From Streptomyces sp. NK08204 (lineage in GTDB: Bacteria; Actinomycetota; Actinomycetes; Streptomycetales; Streptomycetaceae): a stretch of 64,000 bases of DNA. A program made the translations under genes and the position numbers. Position 1 is the first letter of the stretch. Every line of letters begins with the position of its first letter. Shown here one piece after another: positions 55,426 through 63,881 of the stretch. The notes under the pieces were generated by a model. The model was not told the origin of the DNA, did no database searches, and was given only the letters and a program-made list of their open reading frames with translations. The stretch lies in the NCBI RefSeq assembly GCF_020400585.1, contig NZ_JAINVF010000002.1:496001-560000 (forward strand), written 5' to 3'.

Positions 55426-56052
55426 ATGTCACCACGCCGAAGCTACGACCAGTACTGCTCCGCAGCCCGCGCCCTCGACCTCGTCGGCGACCGCTGGACC
55501 CTGCTGATCGTCCGGGAACTGCTGGCCGGCCCCCGCCGCTACACGGACCTGCACGCGGACCTGCCCGGCGTCAGCACGGACGTACTCGCCTCACGGCTGA
55601 AGGACATGGAGCGTGACGGGCTCACCACCCGCCGCCGGCTGCCCCCGCCGGGCGCCGCGTACGTGTACGAACTCACCACGCGCGGGCGGGCGTTGCTGCC
55701 CGTTCTGCAAGCGCTGGGGGCGTGGGGGCAGGCCGAGCTGGGCGAGCGGCGGCCCACGGACGCGGTGCGTGCGCACTGGTTCGCGCTGCCGCTGCTGCGG
55801 GGCCTTGACGGCGAGGGTGTGGTGGAAGTCCGCCTGGAGGAAGGGGTGTTCCACCTCCACGTCGGTGCCGAGGAGGGGCCGCTGTACGGCGACGGGCCCG
55901 CGCCCGGTGCCGCCGATGCGCTGCTGGTGATGGACGCGGCGACCTGCGAGGCCGTCGCCCGAGGTGAGCTGGGCCTGCCGGACGCGGTACGGGACGGGCG
56001 GGTGACCGTGTCGGGGGACGGCGCGCTCGCCAAGGCATTGCGGGAGGCGTGA
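55426..56052 (+). CDS. HxlR-family winged-helix regulator with C-terminal sterol-carrier-like domain
   Basis: A 208-residue protein. The HxlR winged helix covers about residues 5-100: CSAARALDLVGDRWTLLIVRELLAGPRRYTDLHADLPGVS. The C-terminal half (about 125-205) with VVEVRLEEGVFHLHVG and DALLVMDAATCEAVARGE looks like the SCP2-type ligand-binding domain found in some HxlR proteins. It probably regulates the divergent aminotransferase gene and itself. Confidence 0.87.
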   Translation: MSPRRSYDQYCSAARALDLVGDRWTLLIVRELLAGPRRYTDLHADLPGVSTDVLASRLKDMERDGLTTRRRLPPPGAAYVYELTTRGRALLPVLQALGAWGQAELGERRPTDAVRAHWFALPLLRGLDGEGVVEVRLEEGVFHLHVGAEEGPLYGDGPAPGAADALLVMDAATCEAVARGELGLPDAVRDGRVTVSGDGALAKALREA

Positions 56053-56112
56053 AACGGGCCGCCCGCCCCGGACTTGGCTCCCGGACCGCGCCGGGCGGGC
56101 GGTGGGCAAACG

Positions 56113-56138
56113 GAAGGCCCGCCGGTGGGCGGGCCTTC
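56113..56138. terminator. Bidirectional hairpin terminator
   Basis: GAAGGCCCGCC-GGTG-GGCGGGCCTTC, a perfect 11-bp stem between convergent genes. Confidence 0.8.
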
Positions 56139-56150
56139 AGCTACGTCGGT

Positions 56151-56951
56151 TCAGACGCCCGGCGGCACCCGGGACGGGCGTCCCGAGCCGCGCGTGAGCG
56201 TGTATCCGCCGATTCCGGCGAGCGCGGCGAGCAGGCCGCCGACGCCGGTCCACACCCAGCGGTCGGTCCACCAGCCGGAGGACCAGCCGCCGTCGGGCTC
56301 GATGCTCGACAACACCGCCGACTTGGCGTCGCCGTCGTCCTTCTGCGAGGTGACGGCGATCCCGGGGACGAGCGGCTCGGCCAGTGAGCCGTCCACCGCC
56401 GCCGCGCCGCCCATGTCCTTGGAGTCGACACGGACGTGCGCGCTCACCTGCTGGCCCAGGTCGGAGGGGCCGAGGCCCGTCACCGTCAGCCGCAGGTAGT
56501 ACGTGCCCGGCAGCGGGTCGTTCGCCCACGGCTCCGACCAGGCCCGCACCGTACGCAGCACACAGGCCAGTTCGACCGAGGGGGTCCCCTGCGGGGCGGT
56601 GCGCGTCGCGGCGCCGTACTGGCAGGACTGGCGGCGCCGCAGACCGTCGTACACGTCGATCTGCCAGGTCTCGGCCCCGTGCGCCGAGGGGAGCTTCACC
56701 ATCGCCTTGACGGTGGGCCGCTGGCCGGCATCCGCCGGGAACGACCAGTACAGGTAGTCACCGGTCGCGGCGGACGCGGTGGCCTGCTGCCCCTGCTCGA
56801 TCTCCGTCGCCGTACGGAACGAGGTGCCCGCCTGGGTGGGTGCCGTGCCGTCGGACGAGGCTCTGGGGGAGGGCGAGGAGTCGGCGGCGGCCGGTCCCGC
56901 GGCCAGCCCGAGCGCCAGCAGCGCGGCGCCCAGCACACGTGTGATACGCAT
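56151..56951 (-). CDS. Secreted, C-terminally membrane-anchored protein (partner of the vWA protein)
   Basis: A 266-residue exported protein. The signal peptide covers about residues 1-25 (VLGAALLALGLAAGPAAA). The ectodomain contains GDYLYWSFPADAGQRPTVKAMVKLP and LPGTYYLRLTVTGLG, suggesting a beta-sandwich. A C-terminal membrane helix lies near 232-252. No family is recognised with confidence. Its ATG overlaps the stop of the vWA gene (TGATG), so the two are translated together and probably act together at the cell surface. Confidence 0.7.
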   Translation of the reverse strand: MRITRVLGAALLALGLAAGPAAADSSPSPRASSDGTAPTQAGTSFRTATEIEQGQQATASAATGDYLYWSFPADAGQRPTVKAMVKLPSAHGAETWQIDVYDGLRRRQSCQYGAATRTAPQGTPSVELACVLRTVRAWSEPWANDPLPGTYYLRLTVTGLGPSDLGQQVSAHVRVDSKDMGGAAAVDGSLAEPLVPGIAVTSQKDDGDAKSAVLSSIEPDGGWSSGWWTDRWVWTGVGGLLAALAGIGGYTLTRGSGRPSRVPPGV

Positions 56952-58222
56952 CAGTTCGTCCTCCAGACAGCGACCCGCCAACGCGACAGCCAACCCCACA
57001 GCAGACCCGCGAGGAAGCCGGCCAGCACCAGCGCGCCCAGCAGCCACCAGCCGCGCCCGAGGCCGAAGGCGGCCACGTCGCTCGCCTTGTCCGGCCCGTC
57101 CACCACGTCGACGGTCAGCTCCAGCGGCAGACCCGGCGTCGTCTTCACACCGGCGGCCGGCGCGAAGGAGTTGCTGACCTGGAGGCACACCGTCTCGGCG
57201 GCGGCGCTGTCGTCGTCACTGTCGGGCCGCGGGTAGCGCAGGCCCGTGGAGGTGACGTCGGTGCGGCCGGTACCCGCCGCCTCGCCGCGCACGATCTCCC
57301 GGCCGTGCACGGTCACCGCCCGCAACAGCACACCGTAGTTCGGGTTGACGGCCCGGTCGTCCGCCACGCTCACCGAAGCGCGCAGCTCCTGGCCGGGGTT
57401 GACGTCCACCTTGTACCAGCGCTGCCGTCCGAACTCCTCGCGGTCGGTGTACAGCCCGGACTTCAGTGAGGGCGCGCCGGCGCACTGCGCGGCGCCCTCG
57501 GTGGCCACCGGCGTCACCACCGGATCGGCGGCCCGGTCCACCAACTGACCGACCCGGTCGCTCAGTTCTTCCTTGTGCCGTACGTCGGTGTAGGTGCCGC
57601 CGGTCGCGTCCGCGATGCAGCTGAGCTGGTCGCGGGTCTTGGCGTCCGGCACCAGGCCGAGCGTGTCGATGGTCAGCCCGATGCCCTTGGCGGCTATCTC
57701 CCGGGCCACCTCGCAGGGGTCCAGCGGCTGGCAGGTGTCCTCGCCGTCGCTGATCAGGACGATACGGCGGGTGCCGCCGTCGCCGCCGCTGACGTCGAGG
57801 TCCTGCGCGGCCTTCTCCAGCGCCGGCCCGATCGGCGTCCAGCCGGTCGGCGCCAGCGTGGCCACCGCCGTCTTCGCGTCGGTCCGGTCGAGGGGGCCGA
57901 CCGGGTAGAGCTGCGCGGTGTCCTTGCAGCCGGTCCTGCGGTCGTTGCCGCGGTAGTTGGCGCCCAGGGTGCGGATGCCGAGCTGGACCTCCGAGGGGGT
58001 CGCGTCGAGCACCTCGTTGAACGCCTGCTTCGCCGCGGCCATCCGGGAGCCGCCGTCGATGTCCCGCGTCCGCATGGAACCGCTGACGTCCAGCACCAGT
58101 TCGACCTTGGGAGCGGGCTGCCCCGACTCGTCCGCCAGAGCCGGGGCGGGAACCGCGATCCCGGCCGTCAGGGCGGCGAGCAGCGCACAGACTCCCGCCG
58201 CCAGCCGTTGTCTTCTGATCAT
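56951..58222 (-). CDS. Secreted membrane-anchored vWA-domain protein
   Basis: A 423-residue protein with a signal peptide (about 1-30). A vWA domain (about 38-215) has the metal site DVSGSM at Asp45/Ser47/Ser49, and TGWTPIGPAL and LISDGEDTC as further sites. A beta-rich region follows (about 240-375). A C-terminal membrane helix lies near 392-412, with a short cytoplasmic Arg-rich tail. The paired gene downstream has the same architecture without vWA. Function unknown; possibly a surface adhesion or assembly factor. Confidence 0.82.
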   Translation of the reverse strand: MIRRQRLAAGVCALLAALTAGIAVPAPALADESGQPAPKVELVLDVSGSMRTRDIDGGSRMAAAKQAFNEVLDATPSEVQLGIRTLGANYRGNDRRTGCKDTAQLYPVGPLDRTDAKTAVATLAPTGWTPIGPALEKAAQDLDVSGGDGGTRRIVLISDGEDTCQPLDPCEVAREIAAKGIGLTIDTLGLVPDAKTRDQLSCIADATGGTYTDVRHKEELSDRVGQLVDRAADPVVTPVATEGAAQCAGAPSLKSGLYTDREEFGRQRWYKVDVNPGQELRASVSVADDRAVNPNYGVLLRAVTVHGREIVRGEAAGTGRTDVTSTGLRYPRPDSDDDSAAAETVCLQVSNSFAPAAGVKTTPGLPLELTVDVVDGPDKASDVAAFGLGRGWWLLGALVLAGFLAGLLWGWLSRWRVAVWRTN

Positions 58223-58312
58223 CGGCGGATCCTATTGATCACACGCACCGGGTGCCAAAACGGCAGGCGACCGACGCCGGAACGGCAGGCGTCCGGGGCC
58301 GTGCCGTCGGCC

Positions 58313-59056
58313 TCAGCCGCCGCTCGCCGTACCTTGGCCGAACAGCCCCGCCAGGCGAGCCCGGTACAGCACGGCGATGGTGAAACCGTCGGTGATCCGT
58401 CCGTCGGCCACCATCTCCTCCGCCTCGGCGGCCGTCACGGTGACCGCCCGCGTGATCGCCTCGCCCGTCTCCAGCCGGCCCACGCCGTCCACGCGGGCGG
58501 CGTAGAGCTGGACCTTGTGGCCCAGCAGGCCCGTGTCGGGGTGCACATCACCGAGGGGGATCACCGCGGCAGGACGGGCGCTGATCTCCTCCTCCAGCTC
58601 CCGTGCCACGTTCTCCTCCGCCGTGGCGCCCGGATCACCGAAGCCCCGCACCACCTCCCAGTGCCGGCTCCGGGTCGCGTGCCGGTAGTGCTCGATCAGC
58701 ACGATCTTCCCCTCGAGGCCGAGCAGCGGCAGGACCACCACCCCGGCAGAGGCGTCCGGCGGTGGCAGGAGGCGGTCGTACAGGCCCAGCCGGCCGTCGG
58801 GGAAGCGCACCGGATCACGCAGGTACCACAGATAGCGGTTGGCCGACACGATACCGGCCGGGACGGGGCGCGCCGCCGCCCTCAGGCGCGCCCACAGGGA
58901 GCCGAACAGGCCTTGGCGGCCTCGTGGTTGCTGGGCGGTCACATGACGTCGGGCAGCGCGGACCTGGGCCGGATCCGACAGGATCTCGATCGCCCCCGGG
59001 CAGTCGTTGCGGAACCATTCCGGAACGTCCCGGCGCAGGGCGTCGTACCGGTTCAT
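58313..59056 (-). CDS. Nudix hydrolase
   Basis: A 247-residue protein with a Nudix fold in its C-terminal two thirds. The box reads GDPGATAEENVARELEEEIS. The catalytic RELEEE part is intact, but the Glu expected five residues after the first Gly is Ala. The surrounding EHYRHATRSRHWEVVRGF resembles ADP-ribose pyrophosphatases. The N-terminal about 70 residues are an extra basic segment. Substrate unknown. Confidence 0.82.
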   Translation of the reverse strand: MNRYDALRRDVPEWFRNDCPGAIEILSDPAQVRAARRHVTAQQPRGRQGLFGSLWARLRAAARPVPAGIVSANRYLWYLRDPVRFPDGRLGLYDRLLPPPDASAGVVVLPLLGLEGKIVLIEHYRHATRSRHWEVVRGFGDPGATAEENVARELEEEISARPAAVIPLGDVHPDTGLLGHKVQLYAARVDGVGRLETGEAITRAVTVTAAEAEEMVADGRITDGFTIAVLYRARLAGLFGQGTASGG

Positions 59057-59107
59057 GGGGCGCTCGGCAGGCAGTGCAAAGACGTACTCCGTTCAGTACT
59101 CGGACCG

Positions 59108-60646
59108 TCAGTATTCCGGCAGGTCTTCGTTGTCCTGGGTGGTCGCCGACGCCGTGGCCGTCGGGGCGGGGCCCGACGTGTCCCGGTAGCCGGGAAGGCG
59201 GCACACCAGGTCATGGAACTGCGACCATTCTCGTTCACTGGCCAGCCGGACGGCGGCTATCTCGCGAGCGAACCGCTGTTCGCGCCGTCCGGGCGTCAGG
59301 TTGCGCAGCACCAGCTGCACCGAACCCGTCAGCGAGCCGCTCACGGCGAGCGGCAGGACCGAACCCGCGACCTCCCACACACCGTTGCCGCTGACGGCCG
59401 TGTACACGGCCGCGCCCACTGTGACGACGACCTCGACGACCGGATTCCATGCGTTCGGCCGGGCGTGCCTGCGCTCCCGGGCCAGCGCGAGAATCTCCGA
59501 GTTGAGCTGCACATACCGGTCGAAGACCAGTCCGACGGAGTCGTGGAACGCCTCCGGAGCGGCGGTCAGTTCGCCGAACGCCCGGATGTACGCGTTCCAG
59601 GCGGAGGTCTGCCGGAGCCGCCAGATGTCGTGCAGCGTCAGGGCGTTGACCGCCGACGGCGTCAGATGGTCCTGCACGGTGGCGAAGGCCTGCCGCCGCA
59701 GGAACGTCAGCAGCTGTTCCGGATCCTCGACGAACCCCGCGGTGGTCCTGGCCTCGCGGGCCTCCTGGAGCGCCACGCGGCGCAGGCTGCCGACCGGGGT
59801 GAGCGGGTAACGTCCGAGCGCATCAGCCAGGTTGACGTTGTAGATCAGGTCCAGGAGCTGCTTTATCTCCGCGGCGAAGGGCTTGTCGCGGTCGTACCTG
59901 CCCTCCGCGACGTTCGTCCCCGGCACGGACACGAACTCCTCGTACAGGGCGTTGCGCACGACCGGCTGCCGGTGCACGCGCAGGTCGTTGCTGAAACCGA
60001 CCACCTCGCCCAGCCGCCGCCCGAACCGGTCCGCGTCCTCGCCGGCCACTCCTACCTGTGCGGCAAGGATGTCGATGTCCTTGGCCGTCAGCCCCTGGAC
60101 CTTCTCGGCGAACGGCTGGAACAGCCGTAGCCGGGTGCGCTCCCGGTTCTCCTGGTCACCCGCTGAGTCGTCCCAGGACATGCGCACGCAGCGCACCCGG
60201 TCGGCGGCCGGCAGGCCCGCCAGCGTCTCCTGCCAGGCGGCGAAGCCCGCGTGCCGCTGGTGGAGATAGGCGGGCGGCTCCTCGCCGGGGTGCCGTTCGT
60301 TGAGCAGGAAGGGGACGATCGCCCCCGAGGCCAGGAGCCTCTGGTGGGCCGTGCGGGCCTCCCCGCCTTCCAGCAGGTCGCAGTTGATCGCGTCGTTGTT
60401 GTAGAGGTAGGCGCGGTTGATCACCACCTGGCTCGCGTTGATCAGACTGCGGAAGTACTCGGCCCGCACCTCCTGGACGCGCTGCTCGGCGACCTGGTCC
60501 AGGGAGCGGCCCTGTTCGATCATGTCCTTCGTGAGCTGCGCCGGAACCCACTGGTTGTCCAGCGACTGTGCGATCACCGCCCCCGGCTCCAGCTGTTCGG
60601 GGCGGATCGGTGTCATCAGACCGTCACTGCTGTCGACGTCAGTCAT
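59108..60646 (-). CDS. Uncharacterised protein, 512 residues
   Basis: A soluble, mostly helical acidic protein that matches no family I know. Visible parts are an N-terminal segment LINASQVVINRAYLYNNDAINCDLL and a central helical body. A hydrophobic stretch around residues 435-470 (VVEVVVTVGAAVYTAVSGNGVWEV) could touch the membrane. The tail is Thr/Ala-rich. ATG at 60646 is the start before MTDVDSSDG, with no strong ribosome site; upstream residues look non-coding. It follows the siderophore synthetase gene on the same strand. Confidence 0.65.
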   Translation of the reverse strand: MTDVDSSDGLMTPIRPEQLEPGAVIAQSLDNQWVPAQLTKDMIEQGRSLDQVAEQRVQEVRAEYFRSLINASQVVINRAYLYNNDAINCDLLEGGEARTAHQRLLASGAIVPFLLNERHPGEEPPAYLHQRHAGFAAWQETLAGLPAADRVRCVRMSWDDSAGDQENRERTRLRLFQPFAEKVQGLTAKDIDILAAQVGVAGEDADRFGRRLGEVVGFSNDLRVHRQPVVRNALYEEFVSVPGTNVAEGRYDRDKPFAAEIKQLLDLIYNVNLADALGRYPLTPVGSLRRVALQEAREARTTAGFVEDPEQLLTFLRRQAFATVQDHLTPSAVNALTLHDIWRLRQTSAWNAYIRAFGELTAAPEAFHDSVGLVFDRYVQLNSEILALARERRHARPNAWNPVVEVVVTVGAAVYTAVSGNGVWEVAGSVLPLAVSGSLTGSVQLVLRNLTPGRREQRFAREIAAVRLASEREWSQFHDLVCRLPGYRDTSGPAPTATASATTQDNEDLPEY

Positions 60647-60730
60647 CTTCTGCTTTCGATGCTCTCGTGTCCGGCGAACGCCACAGGGATACACCGACGG
60701 GCCGTGAGGAGGGGGATGATGCCGCTTTTC

Positions 60731-60754
60731 GGCGAACAATACGAGCTGTATTCA
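60731..60754. promoter_or_regulatory. Palindrome upstream of the 512-residue protein gene
   Basis: GAACAATAC-GAGCT-GTATTC contains AATAC/GTATT arms (60738-60742, 60748-60752). It overlaps the siderophore synthetase stop codon. It may be an operator or part of a terminator. Confidence 0.35.
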
Positions 60755-62251
60755 GGCCAGTGTCGTGAGCGGATTGGGCAGCCCCGTCCAGATGTCCCCC
60801 TGGTGCCCGGGTGACAGGCGCATGAGCGTCAACGCCTTGGCGGGGACCGGCCCGTGGCGCAGCGCCGTCAGGTCCGGCGTCGGCGGCAGGTCCGGTACGG
60901 CCGCTGCCAGGGCCGCGCCGAGGGCCGTGCCCGAGCCCGCGGTGCCGGCGAGGGCGCCGGCCACCAGGGAACCGAACAGCTTGCGGCGCAGGGCCGTTTC
61001 GTCGTCGGTGATCAGACGGCCCGTGAGGGCGGGCGGGGCGATGCCGTGCCGGGTGAGGCGGGCGGGGCTGATGCGGACGTCGGCGAGGTCGCGGTACACG
61101 AGGCGGACGGGGGTGTGGTCGGCCGCGAGGATCACGAGCAGGTTCTGGCCGTGGGCCTCCAGGGCCACTCCGAGGTCCAGCAGGCGCAGACCGACCGTGA
61201 GCGCGAGGCGGGCGAAGGCGGCCAGCCAGGCGGGGGAGTCGGGCAGCTGTGTCGTGGCGAGCGCGGCGACCGGCAGCACCCGCTCGCCCGGCCCCGCGTA
61301 CACCTGCGGTGACTCCCGCAGCAGCGCGGCCAGATCGGGGGAGTGCGCGGTGGCCGCGCCCAGGGTGCGGGTGATGTGCAGCAGGCCGTCGGTGCGGGCG
61401 GCGAGATCCGTCGCGAAGGCGGACAGGGCCGCCGCCGCCTCGACCGAGTACGCGGAGATGTCCCGCACCGAGGAGGTCAGCCGTGCGCTCAGCGCGGTCT
61501 TGACATGCGGTCCGTCCGGCAGGGCGAGGGTACGCAGGGACAGCAGCGGGTGCGCGGGCCGCCAGGGATCGTACGAGCGCTCCAGCGCGTGCGCCGCCTG
61601 CCACGGGTGCACCGGCAGCAACAGCCGCCCGCGCGCCCGCAGTTCCACCGGCCACCGCCCGCTCACCAGACACTCGTCGGACGGCACCGCCACGGTCCCC
61701 AGCCCCACCACCGGCCCGTGCTCGGGGCCGTACGCCAGCTGGTCCGCCACCGAGAAGCCGGGCCGGGAACGGCAGTTGGGGTGGAAGGGATGGCCGTCCA
61801 CCACCCGCTGTTCCCACTCCCAGCCCTGCGCGGGCCACTCCTTCGAGTGATCCGCACCGGCCCGGGACAGGGCCAACGAGGCCACACTGTCGGCCAGTTC
61901 GGCCGCGAAGTCCGCCGCGTGCGGCACCGCGAGATCCGTCATCAGCCGCGCCGGATCGTCGTGGCGCTCCCGGCCCAGGCGGACGGCGGTGACGTAGGCG
62001 CTCGTCGCGTACGGGTCCGCGTGCGGTCCGTGCAGTGTGCGGCCGTCCGCGAGCCGTAGGGCGAGGCCGTGCGCCCCCCGCAGCCTGCCGGTGATCCACG
62101 GCAGCGGCTCGTGGGCGAGCGCCCGCCACAGGCGGCTCAGCACGGCCGCCCGGGCGCCCGGCAGCTCCGCCGCGTACCGGGGCAGCAGACCGGGCCGGAC
62201 GGCCGCCAGCTCCTCGGCGATCCGGGCCTCGGCGGTGGGGGGACGGTGCAC
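60752..62251 (-). CDS. NIS siderophore synthetase (IucA/IucC family)
   Basis: A 499-residue NRPS-independent siderophore synthetase. ATP- and substrate-binding motifs are GHPFHPNCRSRPGFS, PVHPWQ, KTALSARLTSSVRDIS, and the FhuF-like C-terminal EAHGQNLLV and YRDLADVRI. It starts with GTG at 62251 behind GAGGAG. It is divergent from a second such synthetase, which suggests two condensation steps of one siderophore. Length is below the usual 580-620, so an N-terminal part is reduced. The substrate is not predictable. Confidence 0.9.
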   Translation of the reverse strand: MHRPPTAEARIAEELAAVRPGLLPRYAAELPGARAAVLSRLWRALAHEPLPWITGRLRGAHGLALRLADGRTLHGPHADPYATSAYVTAVRLGRERHDDPARLMTDLAVPHAADFAAELADSVASLALSRAGADHSKEWPAQGWEWEQRVVDGHPFHPNCRSRPGFSVADQLAYGPEHGPVVGLGTVAVPSDECLVSGRWPVELRARGRLLLPVHPWQAAHALERSYDPWRPAHPLLSLRTLALPDGPHVKTALSARLTSSVRDISAYSVEAAAALSAFATDLAARTDGLLHITRTLGAATAHSPDLAALLRESPQVYAGPGERVLPVAALATTQLPDSPAWLAAFARLALTVGLRLLDLGVALEAHGQNLLVILAADHTPVRLVYRDLADVRISPARLTRHGIAPPALTGRLITDDETALRRKLFGSLVAGALAGTAGSGTALGAALAAAVPDLPPTPDLTALRHGPVPAKALTLMRLSPGHQGDIWTGLPNPLTTLA

Positions 62252-62378
62252 GGTCGGCTCCTCGGGTGCGCACTGCTCGGGGCAGGATTGTCACGTACGA
62301 CAGACACACTGGCCGAGACCGGCTCCCATGGGCCTGGAGACCGGGCGCAGGCCGCGGTCGGTGCCGGACGAGGAACGA
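62252..62378. promoter_or_regulatory. Divergent promoter region of the two siderophore synthetases
   Basis: 127 bases with no clear iron box. TGTC-ACGTAC-GACA (62290-62303) is a short inverted repeat of unknown use. Confidence 0.4.
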
Positions 62379-63881
62379 ATGGATCGCGTGGACCTCAAGC
62401 CCCCCGCCGACACCGTCGGCCACCGCGCCGACGCGTACGCCGCCGCGCCCCTGCTCAACTGCCTGCTGCGGGAGATCGCCGAGCCGCTGCCGGGCCCCGG
62501 GGACCGGCGCGTCTACCGGCTCCCGGGCGGCGGGCGGCTGCTGCGGGTACGCGACGGCCGGCGGCCCGCCGACCCCGAGGTGCGCACGGCCGGGGCCTGG
62601 CACCGGATCGGCCACACGGAGCTGGTCAAACTGGTCGCCGAGGAACTGCGCCGGCACACCGGACTGCCCGGTGGCGACCTGCCCGCGGAGATGATCGACA
62701 GCCGGGAGGCGGTGGCCGCCCTGCTCCACGCGCGCTCGACGGCGACCCCGCCCGAGGACCTGTACCTGCGCTCCGAGCAGTCGCTGATCACCGGCCACCC
62801 CTGCCATCCGGCTCCGAAGGCGCGCGGCGGCGGCCCGGCCGCGTCCTGGCTGCCGTACGCCCCCGAGGCGCACGCCCGCTTCCCCCTGGCGCTGCTCGGC
62901 GTCCGCGAGGACCAGGTGGCCGAGGAGGGCGACACGGCCGCCCTGGACGCCCTCGGCACGGCCCCGCCCGGCTACCGGCTGCTGCCCGCCCACCCCTGGC
63001 AGCTCGACCTCGTCGCCCGTGACCTCGCCCCCGCGTTCGCCGACGGCCGGCTGCTCCGGCTCGGCACCACCGCCTTCGACGCCTGGCCGACAGCGGCCGT
63101 CCGCACGGTGTACGAGCCCCGGCGCGACCTGTTCCTGAAGTTCAGCCTCGACGTCCGCATCACCAACGACATCCGCCGGCTGTGGCGCCACGACCTGCTG
63201 CGACTGCGCCGCACCGACACGGCCGCCACCAGGGCCTTCGCCGCGATGGGACCGCCTGCTGCCTGGCTGAGCGACCACGGTTACCGCACCGCCGCCTTCG
63301 CCTTCGAGGAACTGGCCGTCCTCGTCCGCGACGGCCTGCGGGGCCACCTGCGGCCGGGCGCCACCCCGCTGCTCGCCGCCGCTCTCGGCGAGGGCTTCGA
63401 CGGCAACCCGCTCGCCGGCGCGGCGGACCCGGCGGCCTGGTGGGAGGCGTACCTGCGCCAGGTCGTACCACCTGCCCTCACGGCGTTCGCCGAGCACGGG
63501 GTCGTCCTGGAGGCGCACCTGCAGAACACCCTGGTCGCCGTGGACACGGCCGGCCTCCCCGTGCAGGCGCTGTTCCGGGACGCCGAGGGCGCCAAACTCC
63601 TGGCGGACGTGCCGCGGGCGGCGGGCTGGCAGCGGCTGGTGTACTGCCTGGTCGTCAACCACCTCACCGAGATCGCCGCCGCCCTCGCCGAGCACCACCC
63701 CGGTCTCTCCCCCTGGCCCGCCGTCCGCCGCGAACTCGCCCGGCACGACCTGCCCGAGATCCCCGCCCTGCTCGCCTCGCCCACCCTGCCCGGCAAGACC
63801 AACCTGTTGCTGCGCTGGACCGGCGCGGACGGCGCGGACGCCCGCTACCTGCCCCTGCCGAACCCACTGGCCGACTGCTGA
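62379..63881 (+). CDS. NIS siderophore synthetase (IucA/IucC family), second copy
   Basis: A 500-residue member. Key motifs are TGHPCHPAPKARGG, PAHPWQLDLV, KFSLDVRITNDIRRL, LEAHLQNTLVA and FRDAEGAKLL. It is only distantly similar to its divergent neighbour, so the two probably have different substrates within one pathway. GAGG lies 5 bases before the ATG. Accessory siderophore genes (monooxygenase, decarboxylase, uptake) are not visible within the remaining 119 bases and may follow outside. Confidence 0.9.
   Translation: MDRVDLKPPADTVGHRADAYAAAPLLNCLLREIAEPLPGPGDRRVYRLPGGGRLLRVRDGRRPADPEVRTAGAWHRIGHTELVKLVAEELRRHTGLPGGDLPAEMIDSREAVAALLHARSTATPPEDLYLRSEQSLITGHPCHPAPKARGGGPAASWLPYAPEAHARFPLALLGVREDQVAEEGDTAALDALGTAPPGYRLLPAHPWQLDLVARDLAPAFADGRLLRLGTTAFDAWPTAAVRTVYEPRRDLFLKFSLDVRITNDIRRLWRHDLLRLRRTDTAATRAFAAMGPPAAWLSDHGYRTAAFAFEELAVLVRDGLRGHLRPGATPLLAAALGEGFDGNPLAGAADPAAWWEAYLRQVVPPALTAFAEHGVVLEAHLQNTLVAVDTAGLPVQALFRDAEGAKLLADVPRAAGWQRLVYCLVVNHLTEIAAALAEHHPGLSPWPAVRRELARHDLPEIPALLASPTLPGKTNLLLRWTGADGADARYLPLPNPLADC

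Noticed and set aside
62252..62378. Iron box between the divergent siderophore synthetases
   Set aside because: No stretch resembles TTAGGTTAGGCTNACCTAA; only a 4-bp-arm inverted repeat is present.
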